From Avena insularis (lineage: Eukaryota > Streptophyta > Magnoliopsida > Poales > Poaceae), in assembly GCA_023614405.1 (NCBI GenBank), contig CM042686.1, forward strand, positions 351,176,329-351,240,328: a stretch of 64,000 nucleotides of DNA, written 5' to 3'. Below, one piece after another: positions 14,279 to 27,100 of this stretch (its first letter is position 1; each line of letters starts with the position of its first letter). Both the position numbers and the translations under genes were made by a program. The notes beneath the pieces are model-generated. The model was not told the origin of the DNA. It did no database searches and worked only from the letters and a program-made list of their open reading frames with translations.

Positions 14279-14283
14279 CATTG
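14279..14283. other. Putative degenerate target-site duplication of the solo LTR (partner 15987-15991)
   Basis: CATTG left of the LTR and AGTTG right of it occupy the place of GTTTG in the uninterrupted monomer variant (CCAGGGGTTGTTTGGTC). They agree at three of five bases. The satellite phase resumes correctly across the insertion, which supports these limits better than the five bases alone. Confidence 0.45.
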
Positions 14284-15986
14284 TGAAGGGAATATGCCCG
14301 AGAGGCAATAATAAAGTGGTTATTATCTTCTTCCATGTTTATGATAAATGTTTATTTTGCATGCTATAATTGTATTGATCGGAAACGTCAATACATGTGT
14401 GTTTAATAAACAAAAAGGTTCCTAGTTATGCCTCTCTTATAGACTAGCTCGTTGATTAACAAGATGATCAAGGTTTCCTGATCATGGACATTGGATGTTG
14501 TTAATAACGAGGTCACAATATTGGTGGAATGATGTGATGAACATTCATCCGAACTATAGCATTACGATCAAAGTCATTATGTTTATATTGCTATAGCATC
14601 ATACAAAGTAATCTTTATCCTTAGACCATGAGATCATGTTAATTGCTAACACCGGAAAAGTATCTTGATAACATCAAACGTCACACCGTAACAGGGTGAC
14701 AATAAAGATGGGTTTAGTGCTACGAAGGTGTTATGTTGAGGCTCATGGATCAAGAGTGGAATTTGTCAATCCTGATGACGGATAGATATACTCTGGGCCC
14801 TCTGGGTGATATCACATTGAAATAGCTTGCAAGCAAGTGATGTGATCACTAGAATGTTACATCACGGGAACGAGAAAAGAGTGCATGTCGGAAACGAGAT
14901 CAAACTAGGTATGGAGATACCGATGATCGAATCTCGGACATGTAATATATCGCGAGACAAAGGGATTTAGTTACAAGCGTTAAAGGTTCTCACGATCACA
15001 GAAGTCATCGTTGAATGTGTAGGAGTCAGTACGGATCTCTAGGCCCCGCTACTGATTATTGATCGGAGTGGGGTCTCGATCATGTCTGCATTATTCGCGA
15101 ACCGTAGGGTGACACACTTAAGGGATACCGACACCATTTGGAGCAAATATGTTTCAGATAGAGATTTAAGAAAGCGCTGGAATTATTCCAATAGACACTG
15201 AAACTGTTTCGGGTGAAATTGCTGAAATTGGTTCTACATGTAATATTGAAATGTTGCAGGGGGTTTTATGTGAATGTTTGTTAATTAAAGTAATTAAAAA
15301 AATTCTGAATAAAAATAATAAAAGAGTTTTATTAAATGAGAGAGCATTAAATTTGGAGAAATTTAATGCAATTAAACTGGAGACTTTAAAAGAGAATGTG
15401 AAGGGGCATTTTAATGTGGAGGGGTTACCACCACATGAATGGAGGAGGTGAAGGGTCACCTCCCCCATGCGCCGGCCATGAAGGAGGGGTACCCTCCCCT
15501 CCTCCTATAAAAGGCCCCCCTCTCCTCACTTCTCACTCACACCTCCTTGTGAAGGATCTCTCTCCCCTCTAGTATTATTCCCCCATGGTCTCGGATTAGC
15601 GAGATACATGTTCCCGGTGGCTTTATCTGGAAAGGAGTTGCTGCTTCCGCTGCTTTGCTGGAGCGAGGGACGGAGGTTGTCGGGGTACCCGACGTGTGTG
15701 CGATCACGGATGCACCGCTGCTTTGCGGTGCTAGACTTGGTGATGCTGGAGCTGGATCTGATGGACATGCTGGAGCCGGACCTGCTGGACTTCATCATGA
15801 TCTTGAGATCGGCAAGTGTACGACTACATCAACCACGAGTTCCTACTCGTTAACAAAACTTGTTGTCTACGAGGGTAAGTTCTCGTTGGATGTATGTCCA
15901 CCCGTTGCTTTGTACCTAGTAGATAGATCTTGGCGTGTAGTTCACACCGTAGTAAATTTTTTGTTTTCTATGCTGCGGACCCAACA
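14284..15986 (+). mobile_element. Solo LTR of a BARE/Angela/WIS-like Ty1/copia retrotransposon
   Basis: A 1703-bp insertion begins TGAAGGGAATATGCCC followed by GAGGCAATAATAAAG and ends ATTTTTTGTTTTCTATGC ... CCCAACA, giving TG...CA termini. Both ends and several internal stretches (GACCATGAGATCATGTTAA, the CGTAACAGGGTGAC box) are those I recognise from the long LTRs of BARE-1/Angela/WIS elements of Triticeae, which are also about 1.7-1.8 kb. The central part, notably the AT-rich 15240-15420, looks different, so this may be a related family. No primer-binding site, gag, pol or second LTR is present and satellite resumes at once, so it is a solo LTR left by LTR-LTR recombination. Open frames inside it, including the one running out of it into satellite at 16197, are incidental. 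Orientation is +. Confidence 0.85.
15506..15512 (+). promoter_or_regulatory. TATA box of the solo Copia LTR
   Basis: TATAAAA lies in a C-rich context (CTCCTATAAAAGGCCCC), about 1.2 kb into the LTR, followed by a CT-rich stretch where plant LTR transcription commonly starts. It matches the expected U3/R boundary. A solo LTR promoter here would read out to the right into satellite. Confidence 0.65.
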
Positions 15987-16189
15987 AGTTGGTCTTTGTG
16001 ACTACCATGATTTGACACAAATGGAGTCTCTAGAGATCAATGCATGTGTTATATATTCTCAAAACCACACCTTCTTTATGATCCACATGGCCATACACAC
16101 ACTCCAGTTGGGTGTGGTGATGCAACTGCTTCTGTCACACGGGTTCACCATCCCCATGTGGAAGTTGCATATTCCAGGGGCTCTTTTGG

Positions 16190-19100
16190 CTTTCTGAACA
16201 CCATGGTTTGACACAAATGGAGCCTCTAGAGATCAATGCATGTGTTATATATTCTCAAAACCACACCTTCTTTATGATCCACATGAGCACACACACACAC
16301 TCCAGTTGGGTGTGGTGATGCAACTGCTTCTGTCACACGGGTTAACCACCCCATGTGGCAGTTGCATATTCCATAGGCTCTTTGGGCTTTCTGACCACCA
16401 TGGTTTGACACAAATGGAGTCTCAAGAGATCAATGCAGGTGTTATATATTCTCAAAACCACACCTTCTTTATGATCCACATGAGCACACACACACTCTAG
16501 TTGGGTGTGATGATGCAACTGCTTCTCTCACACGGGTTAACCACCCCATGTGGCAGTTGCATATTGCATAGGCTCTTTGGGCTTTCTGACCACCATGGTT
16601 TGACACAAATGAAGTCTCTAGAGATCAATGCAGGTATTATATATTCTCAAAACCACACCTTCTTTATGATTCACATGACCACACACACTCCAGTTGGGTG
16701 GGGTGATGCAACTGCTTCTGTCACACGGGTTAACCACCCCATGTGGCAGTTGCATATTCCACAGGCTCTTTGGGCTTTCTGACCACCATGGTTTCACACG
16801 AATGGAGTCTCTAGAGATCAATGCAGGTGTTATATATTCTCAAAACCACACCTTCTTTATGATCCACATGACCACATACACACTCTAGTTGGGTGGGGTG
16901 ATGCAACTGCTTCTATCACACGGGTTCACCATCCCCATATGGCAGTTGTATATTCCAGGGTCTCTTTGGGCTTTGTGACCACCATGGTTTCCCAAAAATG
17001 GAGTCTCTAGAGATCAATGCATGTGTTATATATTCTCAAAACCACACCTTATTTATGATCCACATGACCACACACACACACATTCCAATTGGGTGTGGTG
17101 ATGCAACTGCTTCTGTCACACGAGTTCACCACCCCATGTGGCAGTTGCATATTCCAGGTGCTCTTTGGGCTTTTCTGACCACCATAGTTTGACCCAAATG
17201 GAGTCTCTATAGATCAATGCATGTGTTATATATTCTCAAAACCACACCTTCTGAATGATCCACATGACCACACACACACTCCGGTTGGGTGTGGTGATAG
17301 AACTCCTTCTGTCACACTGGTTCACCATCCCCATGTGGCAGTTTCATATTCCACGGGCTCTTTAGGCTTTCTGACCACCATGGTTTAACACAAATGGAGT
17401 CTCTAGAGATCAATGCATGTGTTATATATTCTCAAAACCACGCCTTCTCTATGATCCACATGACCACACCCACACCCCAGTTGGGTGTGGTGATGCAACT
17501 GCTTTTGTCACACTGGTTTACCATCCCCATATGGCAGTTGTATATTCCAGGGGATCTTTGGGCTTTCTGACCACCATGGTTTGACACAAATGGAGTCTAT
17601 AGAGATCAATACATGGGTTATATATTCTCAAAACCACACCTTCTTTACGATCCACATGACCACACACACACTCAAGTTGGGTGTGGTGATGCAATTGCTT
17701 CTGTCACACGGGTTCACCACCCCATGTGGCAGTTGCATATTCCACAGGCTCTTTGGGATTTCTGACCACCATGGTTTGACACAAATGGAGTCTCTAGAGA
17801 TCAATGCAGGTGTTATATATTCTCAAAACCACACCTTCTTTATGATCCACATGACCACACACAAACTCCAGTTGGGTGTGGTGATGTAACTTCTTCTGTC
17901 ACACTGGTTCACCATCCCCATGTGGCAGTTGCATATTCCAAAGGCTCTTTGGGCTTTCTGACCACCATGGTTTGAAACAAATGGATCCTTAAGATATAAA
18001 TGAAGGTGTTACATATTATCAAAACCAAACCTTCTTTATGATCCACATGACCACACACACACTCCAGTTGGGTGTGGTGATGCAACTACTTCTGTCACAC
18101 CGGTTCACCATCCCCATGTAGCAGTTGCATATTCCTGGGGCTCTTTTGGCTTTCTGAACACCATGATTTGACACAAATTGAGTCTCTAGAGGGTAATGCA
18201 TGTGTTATATATTATCAAAACCACACCTTATTTATGATCCACATGACCACACACATACTCTAGTTGGGTTTATTGATGCAACTGCTTCTGTCACACGGGT
18301 TCACCATCCCCATGTGGAAGTTGCATATTCCAGGGGCTCTTTTGGCTTTCTGAACACCATGGTTTGACACAAATGGAGCCTCTAGAGATCAATGCATGTG
18401 TTATATATTCTCAAAACCACACCTTCTTTATGATCCACATGAGCACACACACACACTCCAGTTGGGTGTGGTGATGCAACTGCTTCTGTCACACGGGTTA
18501 ACCACCCCATGTGGCAGTTGCATATTCCATAGGCTCTTTGGGCTTTCTGACCACCATGGTTTGACACAAATGGAGTCTCAAGAGATCAATGCAGGTGTTA
18601 TATATTCTCAAAACCACACCTTCTTTATGATCCACATGAGCACACACACACATACTCCAGTTGGGTGTGGTGATGCAACTGCTTCTGTCACACGGGTTAA
18701 CCACCCCATGTGGCAGTTGCATATTCCAGGTGCTCTTTGGGCTTTCTAACCACCATGGTTTGACAAAAATAGAGTCTCTAGACATCAATGAATGTGTTAT
18801 ATATTCTGAAAACCATACCTTATTTATGATCCACATGACCACACACACACTCCAGTTGGGTGTGGTGATGCAATTGCTTCTGTCACACTGGTTCACCATC
18901 CCCATGTGGCAGTTGCATATTCTAAATGCTCTTTGGGCTTTCTGACCACCATGGTTTGACACAAACGTAGCCTCTAGAGATAAATGCAGGTGTTACATAT
19001 TCTCAAAACCACACCTTCTTTATGATCCACATGACCACACACACACTCCAGTCGGGTGTGGTGATGCAACTACTTCTGTCACACTTGTTCACCATCCCCA

Positions 19101-19560
19101 TGTAGCAATTGCATATTCCTGGGGCTCTTTGGGCTTTCTGACCACCATGGTTTGACACAAATTGAGTCTCTAGAGGTCAATGCATGTGTTATATATTATC
19201 AAAACCACACCTTATTTATGATCCACATGACCACACACACACTCTAGTTGGGTGTGGTGATGCAACTGCTTCTGTCAGACGGGTTCACCATCCCCATGTG
19301 GAAGTTGCATATTCCAGGGGCTCTTTTGGCTTTCTGAACACCATGGTTTGACACAAATGGAGCCTCTAGAGATCAATGCATGTGTTATATATTCTCAAAA
19401 CCACACCTTCTTTATGATCCACATGAGCACACACACACACTCCAGTTGGGTGTGGTGATGCAACTGCTTCTGTCACACGGGTTAACCACCCCATGTGGCA
19501 GTTGCATATTCCATAGGCTCTTTGGGCTTTCTGACCACCATGGTTTGACATAAATGGAGT
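16190..19560. repeat. Recurring GAGCACACAC/GGTTAACCACC monomer cluster
   Basis: Monomers with CACATGAGCACACACACA in place of CATGACC and GGGTTAACCACC in place of GGTTCACCACC form a subfamily. The same pair, preceded by CTCTTTTGGCTTTCTGAACACC, occurs around 16226, 18382 and 19366 (offsets 2156 and 984 bp, i.e. 11 and 5 monomers) and again at about 19741, 21141, 23693, 26218 and 33245. This marks shared ancestry of units spread over 17 kb of array. Confidence 0.7.
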
Positions 19561-21140
19561 CTCTAGAGATCAATGCATGTGTTATATATTCTCAAAACCA
19601 CACCTTCTTTATGATCCACATGACCATACGCACACTCTAGTTGGTTGTGGTGATGCAACTGCTTTTGTCACACGGGTTCACCATCCCCATGTGGAAGTTG
19701 CATATTACAGGGGTTCTTTTGGCTTTCTGAACACCATGGTTTGACACAAATGGAGCCTCTAGATATCAATGCATGTGTTATATATTCTCAAAACCACACC
19801 TTCTTTATGATCCACATGAGCACACACACACATACTCCAGTTGGGTGTGGTGATGCAACTGCTTCTGTCACACGGGTTAACCACTCCATGTGGCAGTTGC
19901 ATATTCCACAGGCTCTTTGGGCTTTCTGACCACCATGGTTTGACACAAATGGAGTCTCTAGAGATCAATGCAGGTGTTATATATATTCTCAAAACCACAC
20001 CTTCTTTATGATCCACATGACCACACACACTCCAGTTGGGTGGGGTGATGCAACTGCTTCTATCACACGGGTGCACCATCCCCATATGACAGTTGTACAT
20101 TATAGGGGCTCTTTGGGCTTTGTGACCACCATGGTTTGACACAAATGGAGTCTCTAGAGATCAATGCATGTGTTAGATATTCTCAAAACCACACCTTATT
20201 TATGATCCACATGACCACACACACACATTCCAGTTGGGTGTGGTGATGCAACTACTTCTGTCACACGGGTTCACCACCCCATGTGGCAGTTGCATATTCC
20301 AGGTGCTCTTTGGGCTTTCTTGCCACCATGGTTTGACACAAATGGAGTCTCTAGAGATCAATGCATGTGTTATATATATTCTCAAATGCATACCTTATTT
20401 ATGATCCACATGACCACACACACACATTCCAGTTGGGTGTGGTGAAGCAACTGCTTCTGTCACACTGGTTCACCATCCCCATGTGGCAGTTGCATATTCT
20501 AAAGGCTCTTTGGGCTTTCTGACCTCCATGGTTTGACACAAATGGAGCCTCTAGGGATAAATGCAGGTGTTACATATTATCAAAACCACACCTTATTTAT
20601 GATCCACATGACCACACACACACACTCCAGTCGGTTGTGGTGGCCCAACTACTTCTGTCACACTGGTTCACCATCCCCATGTAGCAGTTGCATATTCCTG
20701 GGGCTCTTTGGGCTTTCTGACCACCATGGTTTGACACAAATTGAGTCTCTAGAGGGCAATGCATGTGTTATATATTATCAAAACCACACCTTATTTATGA
20801 TCCACATGACCACACACACACTCTAGTTGGGTGTGGTGATGCAACTGCTTCTGTCAGACAGGTTCACCATCCCCATGTGCCAGTTGCATTTTCCAGGGGC
20901 TCTTTCGTCTTTGGGACTACCATGATTTGACATAAATGGAGTCTCTAGAGATCAATGCATGTGTTATATATTCTCAAAACCACACCTTATTTGTGATCCA
21001 CATGACCATACGCACACTCCAGTTGGGTGTGGTGATGCAACTGCTTTTGTCACACGGGTTCACCATCCCCATGTGGAAGTTGCATATTCCAGGGGCTCTT
21101 TTGGCTTTCTGAACACCATGGTTTGACACAAATGGAGCCT

Positions 21141-24100
21141 CTAGATATCAATGCATGTGTTATATATTCTCAAAACCACACCTTCTTTATGATCCACATG
21201 AGCACACACACAAACTCCAGTTGGGTGTGGTGATGCAACTGCTTCTGTCACACGGGTTAACCACCCCATGTGGCAGTTGCATATTCCACAGGCTCTTTGG
21301 GCTTTCTGACCACCATGGTTTGACACAAATGGAGTCTTTAGAGATCAATGCAGGTGTTATATATATTCTCAAAACCACACCTTCTTTATGATCCACATGA
21401 CCACACACACTCCAGTTGGGTGGGGTGATGCAACTGCTTCTATCACACGGGTACACCATCCCCATATGACAGTTGTATATTCTAGGGGCTCTTTGGGCTT
21501 TGTGACCACCATGGTTTGACACAAATGGAGTCTCTAGATATCAATGCATGTGTTAGATATTCTCAAAACCACACCTTATTTATGATCCACATGACCACAC
21601 ACACACATTCCAGTTGGGTGTGGTGATGCAACTGCTTCTGTCACACTGGTTCACCATCCCCATGTGGCAGTTGCATATTCTAAAGGCTCTTTGGGCTTTC
21701 TGACCTCCATGGTTCGACACAAATGGAGCCTCTAGGGATAAATGCAGGTGTTACATATTCTCAAAACCACACCTTATTTATGATCCACATGACCACACAC
21801 ACACTCCAGTCGGGAGTGGTGACGCAACTACTTCTGTCACACTGGTTCACCATCCCCATGTAGGAGTTGCATATTCCGGGGGCTCTTTGGGCTTTCTGAC
21901 CACCATGGTTTGACACAAATGGAGTCTCTAGAGGGAATGCATGTGTTATATATTATCAAAACCACACCTTATTTATGATCCACAAGACCACACACACACT
22001 CTAGTTAGGTGTGGTGATGCAACTGCTTCTGTCACACGGGATCACCATCCCCATGTGCCAGATGCATTTTCCAGGGGCTCTTTGTTATTTGTGGCTATCA
22101 TGATTTGACACAAATGGAGGCTCTAGAGATCAATGCATGTGTTATATATTCTCAAAACCACACCTTCTTTATGATCCACATGACCAGACACACATTCCAA
22201 TTGGGTGTGGGGATGCAACTGCTTCTGTCACACGGGTTCACCATCCCCATGTGGCAGTTGCATATTCCAGGGTCTCTTTGGGCTTTCTGAACACCATGGT
22301 TTGACACAAATGGAGCCTCTAGAGATCAATGCATGTGTTATATATTCTCAAAACCACACCTTCTGAATGATCCACATGACCACACACACAATCTAGTTGG
22401 GTGTGGTGATGCAACTGCTTCTGTCACACTGGTTCACCATCCCCATGTGGCAGTTGCATATTCTAAAGGCTCTTTGGGCTTTCTGACCACCATGGTTTGA
22501 CACAAATGGATACTCTAGGGATAAATGCAGGTGTTACATATTCTCAAAACAACACCTTCTTTATGATCCACATGACCACACACACACTCCAGTCGGGTGT
22601 GGTGACGCAACTACTTCTATCACACTGGTTCACCATCCCCATGTAGCAGTTGCATATTCCTGGGGCTCTTTGGGCTTTCTGACCACCATGGTTTGACACA
22701 AATGGAGTCTCTAGAGGGAATGCATGTGTTATATATTATCAAAACCACACCTTATTTATGATCCACATGACCACACACACAGTCTAGTTGGGTGTGGTGA
22801 TGCAACTGCATCTGTCACACGGGATCACCATCCCCATGTGCCAGTTGATTTTTCCAGGGGCTCTTTGGTATTTGTGACTACCATGATTTGACACAAATGG
22901 AGTCTCTAGAGATCAATGCATGTGTTATATATTATCAAAACCACACCTTCTTTATGATCCACATGACCAGACACACACTCCAATTGGGTGTGGTGATGCA
23001 ACTGCTTCTGTCACACGGGTTCACCATCCCCATGTGGCAGTTGCATATTCCAGGGGCTCTTTGGGCTTTCTAAACACCGTGGTTTGACACAAATGGAGTC
23101 TCTATATATCAATGCATGTGTTATATATTCTCAAAACCACACCTTCTTTATGATCCACATGACCACACACACACACACTCAAGTTGGGTGTGCTGATGCA
23201 ACTACTTCTGTCACACGGGTTCACCACCCCATGTGGCAGTTGCATATTCCCGGTGCTCTTTGGGATTTCTGACCACCATGGTTTGACACAAATGGAGTCT
23301 CTAGAGATCAATGCATGTGTTATATATTCTCAAAACCACACCTTCTGAATGATCCACATGACAACACATACACTCCGGTTGGGTGTGGAGATGGAACTGC
23401 TTCTGTCACACTGGTTCACCATCCCCATGTGGCAGTTTCATATTCCATGGGCTCTTTAGGCATTCTCACCACCATGGTGTGACACAAACGGAGTCTCTAG
23501 AGATCAATGCATGTGTTATATATTCTCAAAACCACGCCTTCTGTATGATCCACATGACCACACACACACTCCAGTTGGGTGTGGTAATGCAACTGCTTTT
23601 GTCACACTGGTTCACCATCCCCATGTGGAAGTTGCATATTCCAGGGGCTCTTTTGGCTTTCTGAACACCATGGTTTGACACAAATGGAGCCTCTAGATAT
23701 CAATGCATGTGTTATATATTCTCAAAACCACACCTTCTTTATGATCCACATGAGCACACACACAAACTCCAGTTGGGTGTGGTGATGCAACTGCTTCTGT
23801 CACACGGGTTAACCACCCCATGTGGCAGTTGCATATTCCACAGGCTCTTTGGGCTTTCTGACCACCATGGTTTGACACAAATGGAGTCTTTAGAGATCAA
23901 TGCAGGTGTTATATATATTCTCAAAACCACATCTTCTTTATGATCCACATGACCACACACACTCTAGTTGGGTGGGGTGATGCAACTGCTATCACTGCAG
24001 GTACACCATCCCCATATGACAGTTGTATATTCTAGGGGCTCTTTGGGCTTTGTGACCACCATGGTTTGACACAAATGGAGTCTCTAGATATCAATGCATG

Positions 24101-27100
24101 TGTTAGATATTCTCAAAACCACACCTTATTTATGATCCACATAACCACACACACATTCCCGTTGGGTGTGGTGATGCAACCTTCACACACTGGGTCACCA
24201 TCCCCATGTGGAAGTTGCATATTCTAAAGGCTCTTTGGGCTTTCTGACCTCCATGGTTCGACACAAATGGAGCCTCTAGGGATAAATGCAGGTGTTACAT
24301 ATTTTCAAAACCACACCTTATTTATGATCCACATGACCACACACACACTCCAGTCGGGAGTGGTGACGCAACTACTTCTGTCACACTGGTTCACCATCCC
24401 CATGTAGGAGTTGCATATTCCGGGGGCTCTTTGGGCTTTCTGACCACCATGGTTTGACACAAATGGAGTCTCTAGAGGGAATGCATGTGTTATATATTAT
24501 CAAAACCACACCTTATTTATGATCCACAAGACCACACACACACTCTAGTTAGGTGTGGTGATGCAACTGCTTCTGTCACACGGGATCACCATCCCCATGT
24601 GCCAGATGCATTTTCCAGGGGCTCTTTGTTATTTGTGGCTATCATGATTTGACACAAATGGAGGCTCTAGAGATCAATGCATGTGTTATATATTCTCAAA
24701 ACCACACCTTCTTTATGATCCACATGACTGGACACACATTCCAATTGGGTGTGGTGATGCCTGCTGTCACACTGGTTCACCATCCCCATGTGGCAGTTGC
24801 ATATTCCGAGGTCTCTTTGGGCTTTAGAACACCATGGTTTGACACAAATGGAGCCTCTAGAGATCAATGCATGTGTTATATATTCTCAAAACCACACCTT
24901 CTGAATGATCCACATGACCACACACACAATCTAGTTGGGTGTGGTGATGCAACTGCTTCTGTCACACTGGTTCACCATCCCCATGTGGCAGTTGCATATT
25001 CTAAAGGCTCTTTGGGCTTTCTGACCACCATGGTTTGACACAAATGGATACTCTAGGGATAAATGCAGGTGTTACATATTCTCAAAACAACACCTTCTTT
25101 ATGATCCACATGACCACACACACACTCCGGTCGGGTGTGGTGACGCAACTACTTCTATCACCTGTTCACCATCCCCATGTAGTTGCATATTCCTGGGGCT
25201 CTTTGGGCTTTCTGACCACCATGGTTTGACACAAATGGAGTCTCTAGAGGGAATGCATGTGTTATATATTATCAAAACCACACCTTATTTATGATCCACA
25301 TGACCACACACACAGTCTAGTGGGGTGTGGTGATGTACATCATCTGCACACGGATCACCATCCCCATGTGCGCTTGATTTTCCAGGGCTCTTTGGTATTT
25401 GTGACTACCATGATTTGACACAAATGGAGTCTCTAGAGATCAATGCATGTGTTATATATTATCAAAACAACACCTTTTTTTTTATCCACATGACCACACA
25501 CACTCCAATTGGGTGTGGTGATGCAACTTTCACATCTGCGGGTTCACCATCCCCATGTGGCAGTTGCATATTCCAGGGGCTCTTTGGGCTTTCTAAACAC
25601 CGTGGTTTGACACAAATGGAGTCTCTATAGATCAATGCATGTGTTATATATTCTCAAAACCACACCTTCTTTATGATCCACATGACCACACACACACACA
25701 CACTCAAGTTGGGTGTGCTGATGCAACTACTTCTGTCACACGGGTTCACCACCCCATGTGGCAGTTGCATATTCCCGGTGCTCTTTGGGATTTCTGACCA
25801 CCATGGTTTGACACAAATGGAGTCTCTAGAGATCAATGCATGTGTTATATATTCTCAAAACCACACCTTCTGAATGATCCACATGACAACACATACACTC
25901 CGGTTGGGTGTGGAGATGGAACTGCTTCTGTCACACTGGTTCACCATCCCCATGTGGCAGTTTCATATTCCATGGGCTCTTTAGGCTTTCTCACCACCAT
26001 GGTGTGACACAAACGGAGTCTCTAGAGATCAATGCATGTGTTATATATTCTCAAAACCACGCCTTCTGTATGATCCACATGACCACACACACACTCCAGT
26101 TGGGTGTGGTAATGCAACTGCTTTTGTCACACTGGTTCACCATCCCCATGTGGAAGTTGCATATTCCAGGGGCTCTTTTGGCTTTCTGAACACCATGGTT
26201 TGACACAAATGGAGCCTCTAGATATCAATGCATGTGTTATATATTCTCAAAACCACACCTTCTTTATGATCCACATGAGCACACACACAAACTCCAGTTG
26301 GGTGTGGTGATGCAACTGCTTCTGTCACACGGGTTAACCACCCCATGTGGCAGTTGCATATTCCACAGGCTCTTTGGGCTTTCTGACCACCATGGTTTGA
26401 CACAAATGGAGTCTTTAGAGATCAATGCAGGTGTTATATATATTCTCAAAACCACATCTTCTTTATGATCCACATGACCACACACACTCCAGTTGGGTGG
26501 GGTGATGCAACTGCTTCTATCACACGGGTACACCATCCCCATATGACAGTTGTATATTCTAGGGGCTCTTTGGGCTTTGTGACCACCATGGTTTGACACA
26601 AATGGAGTCTCTAGATATCAATGCATGTGTTAGATATTCTCAAAACCACACCTTATTTATGATCCACATAACCACACACACACATTCCAGTTGGGTGTGG
26701 TGATGCAACTGCTTCTGTCACACTGGTTCACCATCCCCATGTGGAAGTTGCATATTCTAAAGGCTCTTTGGGCTTTCTGACCTCCATGGTTCGACACAAA
26801 TGGAGCCTCTAGGGATAAATGCAGGTGTTACATATTTTCAAAACCACACCTTATTTATGATCCACATGACCACACACACACTCCAGTCGGGAGTGGTGAC
26901 GCAACTACTTCTGTCACACTGGTTCACCATCCCCATGTAGGAGTTGCATATTTCGGGGGCTCTTTGGGCTTTCTGACCACCATGGTTTGACACAAATGGA
27001 GTCTCTAGAGGGAATGCATGTGTTATATATTATCAAAACCACACCTTATTTATGATCCACAAGACCACACACACACTCTAGTTAGGTGTGGTGATGCAAC

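Larger units (their letters stand above)
104..14283. repeat. Satellite block 1, about 196-bp tandem monomer
   Basis: About 72 head-to-tail monomers, all in one orientation. The anchor TTTGACACA recurs at 793, 992, 1188, 1385, 1581 and 1777, giving periods of 196-199 bp. Most length change comes from a short (CA)n run inside each monomer. Landmarks in order: ATGGTTTGACACAAATGGAG, TCTCTAGAGATCAATGCATG, TTATATATTCTCAAAACCAC, ATGATCCACATGACC, the CA run, TTGGGTGTGGTGATGCAAC, TTCACCATCCCCATGTGGCA, GGGCTCTTTGGGCTTTCTGA. Divergence between monomers is moderate, and named variants recur in a fixed order, so amplification was by multi-monomer units. I do not recognise the family among well-known grass satellites. 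The many open frames in it have no codon-level support. The left end fuses to a retroelement scrap and the right end is the Copia LTR. Confidence 0.97.

Noticed and set aside
15655..16197. 180-codon open frame across the right end of the solo LTR
   Set aside because: It is a chimera of LTR sequence and satellite, and neither part codes.
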